Below are positions 49,252 through 57,784 of a stretch of 64,000 nt of DNA, piece by piece. Under the pieces are notes generated by a model. That model was not told the DNA's origin and did no database searches. It saw nothing but the letters and a program-made list of their open reading frames with translations. Position 1 is the first letter of the stretch; each line of letters begins with the position of its first letter. The position numbers were made by a program, and so were the translations under genes. Origin of the DNA: Terriglobus roseus DSM 18391 (GTDB lineage: Bacteria; Acidobacteriota; Terriglobia; Terriglobales; Acidobacteriaceae); assembly GCF_000265425.1 (NCBI RefSeq), contig NC_018014.1, positions 1,178,001 to 1,242,000 of the forward strand, read 5' to 3'.

Positions 49252-51924
49252 ATGGCAAACACTCCCCTGATTCGTGATGTTCTTACTGTCAACCAGACAG
49301 TCCAGCAGTTCTATGACACCTTCGAGGGCGAGGGGCCCGTCTTCCTGCTGGGGCGGGTGGTTGAACATGAGCCGGGCTTCAAGCTCACCTTGAAGGACCG
49401 TGCCCTGATCATTGTTGCCGATACCTACGACGGCAACGGTGGCTCCATCGATGGGAGCGGTCACAGCAAAAATCCCGCTGCACCTGTCGCGGGCGGAAGG
49501 GGCGCGGACGGTGAGAACGCGAAAGTCCGGAAGGTCGGCGCTACGTGGGTTCCCGCTGGCTCCGGAAGAAACGGCGGCTCCGGAGGGAACGGCACGAGCG
49601 GATCACCAGGGACCGATGTCACCATCTTTTGCCGCACGGGCAGCGCGATTCGCATCGACGTCGCCGCAACCGCCAGTGCACCCGGGGGCGATGGTGGGAA
49701 TGGCGGTGGCGGGGCAGACGGTTATATCGGCCACATGGACGACTCAGGTCAGATCGTCGATGCCTATAACGGCACACGTGGCGGTTGGGCAGGTAGAGGC
49801 GGCGCCGGTGGTAATGGTGCGAACGGTGGCACGGTAACCATTCTCTCGACGGCACCGCTACCAGCCCCTCAGCTCACCTTTGGAGGGACACCAGGATCCG
49901 TTGGAGGTCGTGGCGGAAGGGCTGGCCGAGACGGCAATAACAGTCCGGACCTTCCTGAGGGAGAGGAACCTAAGCCTGCGCGCGGCTCCGATGGCGCGCA
50001 TGGGACAGACGGGACAAACCCGCAGCCCGAAATCGTTGTCCTCGCAGAAAGTGACTACGTCCAGCGCATGTACGCGCTTCTCGATTCTGACCCGGTCTGG
50101 AACTTCAATAACTTCTGGGCTCCTTTCCGAATCAACGCAGGCGAATACTATTTCCGGAGATTTCAGCCGGCGGACCCCGACGACACGAACGGTCAATTGG
50201 CCGCCCGCGAATTCGCGGCTGCGTTGGAGATGCAGTGGAATAACACTGAAGCGAGTCGTCTCCTGCGGTTGCTGCAATCTGGGAGCAATGCACTCGGCAT
50301 CCCCCGGTACCAGGACGTCGTGCCGGACTTCAATCGGTATTCCTCCGCTTACAACAGCATCACGACGTTGGTCTCCAGCTTCTTCAATGCGGGTATCGCA
50401 CAGATCATTGCCGCCGTTCAGTTGGGCGCGCTGCAGAACCTTCTGACGGCACAGAAAAGAGTTGCCGAAGATGCAGTCGCGACGGTGACCGCCGACCTAA
50501 GCTACGTCCAGGCGGAACAGGAGGGCGCTGAAGCTGAGGTCAAGTATCTGCAGCAGCAGCTTGACGAGGCCAACGCGGAGATTCAGAAGTCGCTTGAATC
50601 CATGAAGTCGGAAAGCTTCAGCATCACAGGCTTCATCGGAACGGTGGCTGAAGTCGGCGCGGCGATCGTAAGTGTTGTAGCTGCCATACCCACCGCAGGA
50701 GCCAGCCTGGTTGCACTGGTACCCGCAGTGATCGCTCTCAGCTCAACGGTTCTAAAGGATGCGCCTTTCATTCTGGATGCCGCAGTGGCCGGGCAGAAGC
50801 CTGATCTGGATGACATCGAGAAGGCATCGAAGCAGGTCGGCAAGAAAGTGCAGGAGGTCGTGGCAGCCGGCCAGACCGTGGTCAACTTCGTGAAGCTCAT
50901 CGAGAAAATTTCGGCAGGCTCTACGCCTGCCAATGCTGAATCGGTGGCTTTGATCAAACACGGAGCAGAGCTTGCGCATCAGTTGCTGGTCGCAAAGAAC
51001 AAGGTCGACCTGAATGCGCAGAAGATTGCAGCGACCGAGGCGCGTCTCGGCCGCACGCAGGGAATCCTGGACTACATACGCAGCACACCTGCACTCGACG
51101 CGTCGTCGGTTCGCACTGCAGGTCAGCAGGCGATTGCAGCCGCCCTGTTGCAAGTCGACACGCTGCTCACCTTCGCATTCCTCGCGCAACGCTCCTTCGA
51201 AATTTACACCTTGCCATCCGGTACGCAGCCGCTTCCGCTGCTCGATGCCGGCTCGGTACATCCCGACATAGTCGCTGCGTATCAGGATGGTCTGCCGAAC
51301 ACGGAACTCGCGATGGTGCAGGCCTACCAGAATGCCTGGAACACGTTGCTGAATCCCCTTGGCATACAGCGCGCGTACGTCGACTATCTGCAACGCGATA
51401 TTCAGACTGAGGTTTTACGCAGGGAGTTCGCCGTGGCCGATTTTCCCGAGTTAGTCGAGCAGCTAAGCACCTCTCGTGTCCTGCCTTTTCAGGTCACGCT
51501 CGACTCCATCTCTCAGAAACGCAAGGAGACGAAAATTCGCGGAGTCGCTGTGGCGTTTGTTGGTGCGTCCTCCACCAGTTCCGTCATCTCGTGCGAGCTG
51601 TGGCACGGGACGCGCTACGACCAGGTGGGTCCGGCTTCGGTCAAAGCGGCAGGGTATCCCAATGGCATACCTGTTTCTTCGCTGCTGGATGCGAAGTCAA
51701 AGAACCTGCAGGCTCCTGTCACGCCGCTTGTGCTTGCGCCAGTACATTTCGGGGATGACGAACCGATCGATGCGCCGCAGCAGGTTCCGTACTGGGGCCG
51801 GGGAGTCTGCGGCGCCTGGGAGGTGCGTCTGCCTGAGCATCAGCCCGGGAATGAAACGGTTGATCTGGCAAACCTTCAAAAGGTGCAGGTCTGGATTGGC
51901 TATCAGTACGTGCCCAATCCTTAG
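49252..51924 (+). CDS. Large protein resembling alpha-helical pore-forming toxins; no named family recognised
   Basis: 890 residues, no signal peptide. I see four parts. (1) Residues 1-60, beta-rich start. (2) About 60-258, blocks of Gly/Asn/Asp/Ser-rich sequence (GRGGAGGNGANGG type) alternating with short strands (TVTILS, DVTIF), as in polyglycine-II or collagen-like folds. (3) About 262-640, all-helical: a coiled coil (397-456), a hydrophobic segment of about 45 residues (457-500, Ala/Val/Ile/Gly/Ser-rich with PTAGASL), then a second amphipathic helical arm (518-605). (4) About 740-890, beta-rich, ending VWIGYQYVPNP. Arms flanking a hydrophobic hairpin are the hallmark of ClyA/Hbl-type toxins, which supports but does not prove the idea. 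GC looks lower than in neighbours. A 67-residue gene follows. Confidence 0.6.
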   Translation: MANTPLIRDVLTVNQTVQQFYDTFEGEGPVFLLGRVVEHEPGFKLTLKDRALIIVADTYDGNGGSIDGSGHSKNPAAPVAGGRGADGENAKVRKVGATWVPAGSGRNGGSGGNGTSGSPGTDVTIFCRTGSAIRIDVAATASAPGGDGGNGGGGADGYIGHMDDSGQIVDAYNGTRGGWAGRGGAGGNGANGGTVTILSTAPLPAPQLTFGGTPGSVGGRGGRAGRDGNNSPDLPEGEEPKPARGSDGAHGTDGTNPQPEIVVLAESDYVQRMYALLDSDPVWNFNNFWAPFRINAGEYYFRRFQPADPDDTNGQLAAREFAAALEMQWNNTEASRLLRLLQSGSNALGIPRYQDVVPDFNRYSSAYNSITTLVSSFFNAGIAQIIAAVQLGALQNLLTAQKRVAEDAVATVTADLSYVQAEQEGAEAEVKYLQQQLDEANAEIQKSLESMKSESFSITGFIGTVAEVGAAIVSVVAAIPTAGASLVALVPAVIALSSTVLKDAPFILDAAVAGQKPDLDDIEKASKQVGKKVQEVVAAGQTVVNFVKLIEKISAGSTPANAESVALIKHGAELAHQLLVAKNKVDLNAQKIAATEARLGRTQGILDYIRSTPALDASSVRTAGQQAIAAALLQVDTLLTFAFLAQRSFEIYTLPSGTQPLPLLDAGSVHPDIVAAYQDGLPNTELAMVQAYQNAWNTLLNPLGIQRAYVDYLQRDIQTEVLRREFAVADFPELVEQLSTSRVLPFQVTLDSISQKRKETKIRGVAVAFVGASSTSSVISCELWHGTRYDQVGPASVKAAGYPNGIPVSSLLDAKSKNLQAPVTPLVLAPVHFGDDEPIDAPQQVPYWGRGVCGAWEVRLPEHQPGNETVDLANLQKVQVWIGYQYVPNP

Positions 51925-52066
51925 TCCCAGGATGCCTCAAATCAAATCGCGGCGCGAGGGTAGGAAATGAACCTGTGCTTACCGCAATCCGACACCTCCA
52001 GGTGTACTCAACGAACGTGACCCGCGGTAAATCCCAAGAAAGAAGTTGCTCAAGGAACAGTTGATC

Positions 52067-52270
52067 ATGTCCAACGTTGCCAAGACAGTGAAGGTGTTGT
52101 CAGTGCGAAACACCGAAGATTTCGTCATCGTTACATTCGACGACGGGCAGGAATTCGCATACCCCGCTTCCATCCTGCACTCCGTCATCCCTCCGAATCC
52201 GATAGTCGCGCGTCAGGTACAAGAGATCATGTTGCGCACAACTCGTGAGAAGACACAGTTTGTTCACTGA
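52067..52270 (+). CDS. Small protein downstream of the toxin-like gene
   Basis: 67 residues from ATG 52067, with AAGGAAC (52052-52058) nine bases upstream. The first half looks beta-stranded (TVKVLSVRNTEDFVIVTFDDGQEFAYPASIL), like a small SH3/DUF971-type barrel; the second half is helical (IVARQVQEIMLRTTREKTQ). No known family assigned. It may be cotranscribed with the toxin-like gene 142 bases upstream and could be an accessory, immunity or regulatory protein; this is context only. Confidence 0.6.
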   Translation: MSNVAKTVKVLSVRNTEDFVIVTFDDGQEFAYPASILHSVIPPNPIVARQVQEIMLRTTREKTQFVH

Positions 52271-52413
52271 GTCCTACACAGGACAGCTCGGATCGACCGT
52301 GACGCATGTCCAGGCTGTGCTTCCTTACGTCGAGACGGTCGCCGATAAGTGAAGGGGCGGCGCTAGAGATAAGCAACTAGCGCCGCCCGGGAAACACCGA
52401 CCGACATCGATTC

Positions 52414-54642
52414 TTACGGACGTCGTGTCGCAGTTTTTTGACGGCTGGCTTCTGGAGCGATCGTGACTGTATCGCGCAGCCTGATGTCTTCCGACGATGA
52501 CCCGACCATGAAGTTGAATGCACCCGGTTCCACGCGGAAGTTGTGGACCGCGGTGTCGTACCAACCCAATGCTGACGTCGGGATGGAAATCGCGACGGCT
52601 TTGCTTTCACCGGGCTGCAGAGTCACACGCTCAAAGCCTCGGAGGGTGCGCAGTGGTTGCACCTCGGAGCTTTTCACCTGGTGCGAATAGAGCTGGGTTA
52701 CTTCAGCGCCTGCACTTTGTCCCGTATTCGTGAGCGTAAAGCTCACCGTTACGTTTGCGTGATCTCCGGATGTCTGCGTCACCTTCAGCTTGCTGTAGTC
52801 GAAGTGTGTGTAGCTGAGCCCGTGACCGAACGGATACAACGGAACGCCTTTGAAGTACTGATACGTATAGCCACGCGACACGTCATATTCATTCTGTGGC
52901 GGCACACCATCCAGGTTTGCGTATACGGTGTACGGCAGATGGCCACCAGGATTGTTCAGGCCGAAGAGCGTGCGCGCAATCGCAGCGCCGCCAAGCTCAC
53001 CGGGATACCACGCGCTCAGGATGGCCGGCACATGATCGTGCGCCCACGTGACACCCAGCGGCCCGGCGTTCATCAGTACTAAGGCCACCTTCGGGTTGGC
53101 TGCGTAAACGGCCTCGAGCAAACGCTGCTGCGCACCAGGCAAGTTCAAGTCGCGACGATCACGACCCTCCGCTTCCACCTGAAGATTCGTTCCAAGGCAC
53201 AGCACGACGACGTCGCTCTTGCGCGCCAGGTTCGCAGCACGCTCAATCTCCTTGTCGTCTGCGAGATCAACGTAGCCAGCTCCCTTCTCGTATTCGACCT
53301 TCACGCCGCTGCCCAGCAAGGCACGCAGGCCCTCGGTGACGCTGGTCTTGACTGCGGGCGTGCCGTAGTAGTTTCCGGTCTCGTACGCTTCACCACCGGC
53401 GGGGCCAATCACGGCCACAGACTTCACCTGGTCGCGCTGCAACGGCAGGAACTGACGGCGGTTCAGCAGCAGCGTCATCGATTCTTCGGCCACACGCTGC
53501 GACAGATCCCGGTGCGCCTGGGAGCGCACCACATCCATGCCAATCCTGCTGTACTTGCTTGCCTGCGGCGGATCGTAGGCTCCTAGTCGGAAGCCGACAC
53601 GCAGCACATTACGCAGTGCGCCATCCACGTCTTTTTCGGTGAGGAGTCCTCGTTGCACGGCGAGCGGCAGGTTCGTTTCGAACTCTACGTCATCACTGTC
53701 ATTGCCAGCACGGATTGCTGCTGCGGCTGCGACGACGGGATCTTCTGAGAAGTGCTGGCCGGGCTCTGAAGTGTTGGTTGCTCGTGTGCCAGAGAGCAGG
53801 GCTACCGCTCCCAGATCGTCGGTGACAAAGCCGTCGAAGCCCCACTTCTTTCGAAGAACATCGGTCAACAGCCAGTGGTTCACCGCGTCGGGCATGCCAT
53901 TGATGGCGTTGTAGCTCGACATGACAGATTGTGCGTGTGCTTCCATAATGGCGGCGCGCCAGTGCGGCAGCCAGAACTCGAAGAGGTTGCGCTCGTCCAC
54001 ATCCGCGTTCAGGTGTTGACGTCCACTCTCAACGTTATTCACTGCGAAGTGCTTCACAGTCGCTGCCAGCTTCAGGTGTTGCAGATCGTCGCCTTGCAGT
54101 CCGCGCACATAGGCCACGCCCATGCGGCCCGTCAGCAGGGGGTCTTCGCTGAATACCTCCTGAATGCGGCCCCAACGTGGATCGCGGCTGATGTTGATGA
54201 CGGGCGAGCGGTAGACCAAGCCATGGGGTGTGCGTGGCCCCTCGGCATGCGCGTTGTAGAGGGCGCGCGCCTCATCGCTCATGGCATCCGCGACTGTGTG
54301 CACCAATTCAGGATCCCAGGTGGCGCCCATCGCTGTCGGGATAGGGAAGAGCGTGGTTGGCTGCTTGGACCACACGCCGTGCAGCGTCTGGTTCCAACCT
54401 CCCCACATCGGCAAGCCCAGGCGCGGCACGCCACGATTGGTGTGGTTCAGCTGCATCGCCTTTTCCTGCAGCGTGAAGCGCTTGATGAGATCGGTAATGC
54501 GATCCTCGATCGGCCTGCTCATGTCCCGATAGACTTCCCCGCCGGATGCCGGGGCGTTGCTCCCTTGCGCAGACGCAGACACGCACGAAGCCACGCTCAA
54601 TAGAACAGCAGCCGTTGACAGTGCAACCGATCGCAGATGCAT
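52414..54642 (-). CDS. Glycoside hydrolase family 3 (beta-glucosidase/beta-xylosidase type), secreted
   Basis: 742 residues; AAGGAG six bases before ATG 54642. Signal peptide (1-25), GH3 N-terminal TIM barrel with RGVPRLGLPMWGGWNQTLHG, SPVINISRDPRWGRIQEVFSEDP and AATVKHFAVNN, the nucleophile Asp in GFVTDDLGAVALL, then the (alpha/beta)6 domain (SVAVIGPAGGEAYETGNY) and a fibronectin-III-like C-terminal domain from about 610 (YGHGLSYTHFDYS-like start). It should remove terminal beta-linked glucose, xylose or arabinose residues in the periplasm. Last gene of the polysaccharide/sugar-acid operon. Confidence 0.93.
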   Translation of the reverse strand: MHLRSVALSTAAVLLSVASCVSASAQGSNAPASGGEVYRDMSRPIEDRITDLIKRFTLQEKAMQLNHTNRGVPRLGLPMWGGWNQTLHGVWSKQPTTLFPIPTAMGATWDPELVHTVADAMSDEARALYNAHAEGPRTPHGLVYRSPVINISRDPRWGRIQEVFSEDPLLTGRMGVAYVRGLQGDDLQHLKLAATVKHFAVNNVESGRQHLNADVDERNLFEFWLPHWRAAIMEAHAQSVMSSYNAINGMPDAVNHWLLTDVLRKKWGFDGFVTDDLGAVALLSGTRATNTSEPGQHFSEDPVVAAAAAIRAGNDSDDVEFETNLPLAVQRGLLTEKDVDGALRNVLRVGFRLGAYDPPQASKYSRIGMDVVRSQAHRDLSQRVAEESMTLLLNRRQFLPLQRDQVKSVAVIGPAGGEAYETGNYYGTPAVKTSVTEGLRALLGSGVKVEYEKGAGYVDLADDKEIERAANLARKSDVVVLCLGTNLQVEAEGRDRRDLNLPGAQQRLLEAVYAANPKVALVLMNAGPLGVTWAHDHVPAILSAWYPGELGGAAIARTLFGLNNPGGHLPYTVYANLDGVPPQNEYDVSRGYTYQYFKGVPLYPFGHGLSYTHFDYSKLKVTQTSGDHANVTVSFTLTNTGQSAGAEVTQLYSHQVKSSEVQPLRTLRGFERVTLQPGESKAVAISIPTSALGWYDTAVHNFRVEPGAFNFMVGSSSEDIRLRDTVTIAPEASRQKTATRRP

Positions 54643-54668
54643 TACTTTCTCCTTGGTTCTGGTGCTTG

Positions 54669-55544
54669 TTATGACTTCGCGGCGCGCAGTACTTCCACTA
54701 CGGACGACATGTCCTTTTCGCCAAAACCCTCTTGCTGCGCCCGCTCGAACAAGTGCTCTGCGGTTGCCGCCGTGGCCAGTGGAACTCCATAGGCCTCGGC
54801 TGCAGTCTGTGCGTAGCTGAGGTCTTTGCGCATCAGGTCCAGCGCAAAGTTCACCTCATAGGTGCGCTTGGTCATCCGTTCGCTCATGCCGACGAAGATG
54901 CCGCTGCCGGGAGCCGCGGTCTTCAGGAACTCCAGAGCAGTGGTGCGGTCAAGACCGTTGCGCTCGATCCATGTGAGAGCCTCGGCGAACGATGCAACCT
55001 GCACGCCACAAAGAAAGTTATTGATCAACTTCAGCTGCGCTCCGCTGCCCACCGGCCCCAGCGGCAATACCTGCTTGCTCATCGCGGCGAGTACAGGTCG
55101 CGCCTCTTCAATCGTTGCCGCGTCACCGCCGGTGAGGAAGACTAGTTGACCGCCCTCAGCCTGCACGCGGCTGCCGGTCACCGGTGCGTCCAGCAGTCGA
55201 ACGCCGAACGTGTGTGCCGCCGTGTGGAGCTCCTCGATCCACGCGGGGCTGGCAGTGCTGCTCTCGACAGCGATGGCACCTTTGTCCATCCCTGCCAGTG
55301 CGCCGTCTTCGCCGAGCCAAGCCGCGCGACAGGCCGTATCGTCCGCAAGCATGCTGATGACAACTTTCGCGCCCTTCGCGGCTTCCGCCGGTGAACCCGC
55401 GGCAATGCCACCTTCCTTAGCGAAAGCTTCTGCCTTTGCAGCCGTGCGATTCCACACGGTTACATCGAAGCCTGCCTTACGCAGGTTTTGAGCCATGCCA
55501 AGGCCCATGACGCCCAATCCAAGAACTGTTACTTTCTCCGCCAT
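54669..55544 (-). CDS. NAD(P)-dependent reductase of the 3-hydroxyisobutyrate dehydrogenase family
   Basis: 291 residues; GGGAG six bases before ATG 55544. N-terminal Rossmann domain (KVTVLGLGVMGLGMAQNLRKAGF, WNRT), the substrate loop DAPVTGSRVQAEGGQL and the catalytic Lys in GAQLKLINNFL. The family includes tartronate semialdehyde reductase, 2-(hydroxymethyl)glutarate dehydrogenase and hydroxyisobutyrate dehydrogenase. In this operon it probably reduces or oxidises an aldehyde or hydroxy acid derived from the sugar acid. Gap of 26 bases to GH3 and 34 to the AraD1 gene. Confidence 0.9.
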   Translation of the reverse strand: MAEKVTVLGLGVMGLGMAQNLRKAGFDVTVWNRTAAKAEAFAKEGGIAAGSPAEAAKGAKVVISMLADDTACRAAWLGEDGALAGMDKGAIAVESSTASPAWIEELHTAAHTFGVRLLDAPVTGSRVQAEGGQLVFLTGGDAATIEEARPVLAAMSKQVLPLGPVGSGAQLKLINNFLCGVQVASFAEALTWIERNGLDRTTALEFLKTAAPGSGIFVGMSERMTKRTYEVNFALDLMRKDLSYAQTAAEAYGVPLATAATAEHLFERAQQEGFGEKDMSSVVEVLRAAKS

Positions 55545-55578
55545 CTCGATCTCCCTGCGAACTGCGAATGCGTTTGCG

Positions 55579-56601
55579 TTACTGCATGACCTTCACTTGA
55601 ACACACGCGGCCAGCGCTTCCTCGGCATGAATGGAGTTTCGTAACGCGCGCCCAAAGCCTTCAAACTGCACCTCTGTCACATCGCCCTCAGCCAGCCTGA
55701 TACCGCTGCCAAAGGACAATGCATCCGCGCCCAGAAAGTGAACGTGCACCATGCCCGCCTGCCGGTGTCCTGCAAACTTGAAGTGGTGATGCTCCATGTT
55801 CGCCAGGCTGTGTGCCATATTCGCTTCGCCGGTACGGATCTGCTTCTCCCATATCGTGCTGCCGGCGCGCAGTACCTTCACGTTGCCGGGTACGTCTTGA
55901 AAGTCAGCATTCAGGACAAGCTCCGGTCCCAGGCTGCACTCGCGCAGCTTCGATCCCGCCAGATTGAGGTAGTTCCTGCGCTCGAAGACGTGATCGGAGA
56001 ACTCGTTGCCGGTGGCCATGCCAATGCGATGGGGTGTGCCGTCCGCAGCGATGACATACACCGTCGCGACCTCTGCTTCTTCACCGCCATCTTCTGCATG
56101 GCCAGGAATCGTCAACGCATCGCCGGGCCCTTTCACAACAGAGCCATCTCCCTTGTAGAACCACTCGGGTGCGATGCCGATCAGCCCCTCAGCGGGCCGG
56201 CCACCGCGGCGTCCCCACTCGAACATCCGCATGCTGTCCGTCATCTCTGCTTCGTCGACTTCGTCGGGCGTGGTGCCCGCTGCCGCGTGCATCGACTGCC
56301 GCTCCCGTGCGCTGCCCAGGTGCGTCAGGCCCGTACCGGAGACCAGCAGCTTTTGCGGATCTCCCGGTACGTCAATTGGAGCAAGCAGCTTCCAGGAATG
56401 CGTGCCTTCATACACCGTGTCGTAGGCCATTCGCTCTGTGCTTCGCAGAGACTCCGCCAGCCCGGTAATCTTCTGCCCACTCTCGATGGCACGCAACGCG
56501 AGCGCGTACGTCGACGTGACATCGTGTAGCAGGACCAGGTCTGGCTCTTCCACCATCGCAACGCGACGATCATCCCCATTGGCAATCTGTACCAACCGCA
56601 T
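55579..56601 (-). CDS. AraD1-type fumarylacetoacetate-hydrolase-fold protein
   Basis: 340 residues; AAGGAG six bases before ATG 56601. FAH-fold active-site features: PQKLLVSGTGLTHLGSARER, EWFYKGDGSVVKGPGDALTIPGHAEDGGEEAEVATVYVI (metal Glu residues) and GMATGNEFSDHVFERRNYLNLAGSKLRECSLGPELVL. This AraD1 branch belongs with bacterial non-phosphorylative pentose routes, where it acts on 2-keto-3-deoxy sugar acids. Directly downstream of the dehydratase that would make that substrate (gap 10 bases). Confidence 0.88.
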   Translation of the reverse strand: MRLVQIANGDDRRVAMVEEPDLVLLHDVTSTYALALRAIESGQKITGLAESLRSTERMAYDTVYEGTHSWKLLAPIDVPGDPQKLLVSGTGLTHLGSARERQSMHAAAGTTPDEVDEAEMTDSMRMFEWGRRGGRPAEGLIGIAPEWFYKGDGSVVKGPGDALTIPGHAEDGGEEAEVATVYVIAADGTPHRIGMATGNEFSDHVFERRNYLNLAGSKLRECSLGPELVLNADFQDVPGNVKVLRAGSTIWEKQIRTGEANMAHSLANMEHHHFKFAGHRQAGMVHVHFLGADALSFGSGIRLAEGDVTEVQFEGFGRALRNSIHAEEALAACVQVKVMQ

Positions 56602-56611
56602 CCGTTGCTCC

Positions 56612-57784
56612 TTATTCGAAGATGCGGAACCGCTTCAGCGATTCCTCGTTGACGGTGAGACCCAGTCCGGGCAAGGTGTCGTCCAGGTTGATGGAGCCGT
56701 TCTCCGGCACCGGCTCACCATCGAAGATGTACCAGAACAGCTCATTGCCGACCTCGACATCCACCTTCGGAAAGAACTCAGCAATGGGTGAATTCAGACT
56801 TGCCATCACCACGTGATAGTTATGCATCTGCCCTGCGTGGGGCACCACTGGAATCTGAAAACTCTCGGCCAGCGCGGAGATCTTACGCGCCTGGCTGATG
56901 CCGCCCACACGATTGGTATCGAACTGGATGTAATCGACGGCGTTTGTCTCCAGCAACTCGCGGAAACCAAAGATCGTGAACTCATGTTCCCCACCTGCGA
57001 TGGGAATACGGCCATACTCCTTCAACTTCGCGTAGCCGCGTGTGTCATCGGGAATCACCGGCTCTTCCAGCCAACGCAGGTTGAACGGTTCCAGTAAGGG
57101 AAGCATGCGTTTGGCGTAATCCAGACTCCAACCCATGTAGGCGTCCGTCATGATGTCGATGCCATCGCCCACCACCTCACGAACATTCCGCACCAGCTCA
57201 ACATTCTTCTGCATGCCTGCGGCACCATCCAGCGGTCCCCATCCAAAGCGGAGCTTCATCATCTGATAGCCCTCGTCCTTGTACTTCTGCGCCTCGGCGC
57301 GAAGCTCCGGAATGGGCATGGCATACAAGCGGCTTGCATAGACAGGAATACGATCCTTGGTACGGCCGCCCAGCAGACGGAAGACCGGCTGCTTCGCGTC
57401 CTTGCCCAGCAGGTCCCACAGCGCAATATCAATCGCAGAGATCGCCGTCAGTGCAACGCCCTTGCGCCCAAAGGCGAGTGTGCGCCGGTACATCTGTTGC
57501 CACAGGTACTCCACGTCCCACGGATCGGCGCCCAGCAGCAGCGGCTTCAGATAGATGTCGACCAACTGCTTAGTCACCATGGGGGCAAGCGCGGCGTTGC
57601 CCAGTCCTACCAGGCCTGTGTCTGTGAAGATCTCCACCAGCAGCCAGTTATGGAAGGCAAAGTTACCCATGGAGGCCTCGCGAAACGACACCAAATCCAT
57701 CGGGTTGGTGCAGAAGTGCGGGGGCAGCGGAACGGTTTCGCCTTCCCACTGGACGACGCGTGTGCGGACTTCTGTGATCTTCAT
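56612..57784 (-). CDS. Enolase-superfamily sugar-acid dehydratase (mandelate racemase/muconate lactonizing type)
   Basis: 390 residues; AAGGAAAC before ATG 57784, which overlaps the stop of the MFS gene as ATGA. N-terminal lid domain, then the barrel with a Lys in MMKLRFGWGPLDGA, metal ligands Asp (MTDAYMGWSLDY), Glu (WLEEPVIPDD) and Glu (AGGEHEFTIFG), and a catalytic His in PVVPHAGQMHNYH. It should dehydrate an acid sugar such as L-rhamnonate, L-fuconate, D-arabinonate or xylonate to the 2-keto-3-deoxy acid. The motif order resembles rhamnonate-dehydratase-like members, but substrate is not certain. Confidence 0.9.
   Translation of the reverse strand: MKITEVRTRVVQWEGETVPLPPHFCTNPMDLVSFREASMGNFAFHNWLLVEIFTDTGLVGLGNAALAPMVTKQLVDIYLKPLLLGADPWDVEYLWQQMYRRTLAFGRKGVALTAISAIDIALWDLLGKDAKQPVFRLLGGRTKDRIPVYASRLYAMPIPELRAEAQKYKDEGYQMMKLRFGWGPLDGAAGMQKNVELVRNVREVVGDGIDIMTDAYMGWSLDYAKRMLPLLEPFNLRWLEEPVIPDDTRGYAKLKEYGRIPIAGGEHEFTIFGFRELLETNAVDYIQFDTNRVGGISQARKISALAESFQIPVVPHAGQMHNYHVVMASLNSPIAEFFPKVDVEVGNELFWYIFDGEPVPENGSINLDDTLPGLGLTVNEESLKRFRIFE

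Noticed and set aside
48620-52270. Direct att repeat of the tRNA 3' end
   Set aside because: No second copy of the T-arm/acceptor sequence was seen downstream in this window.
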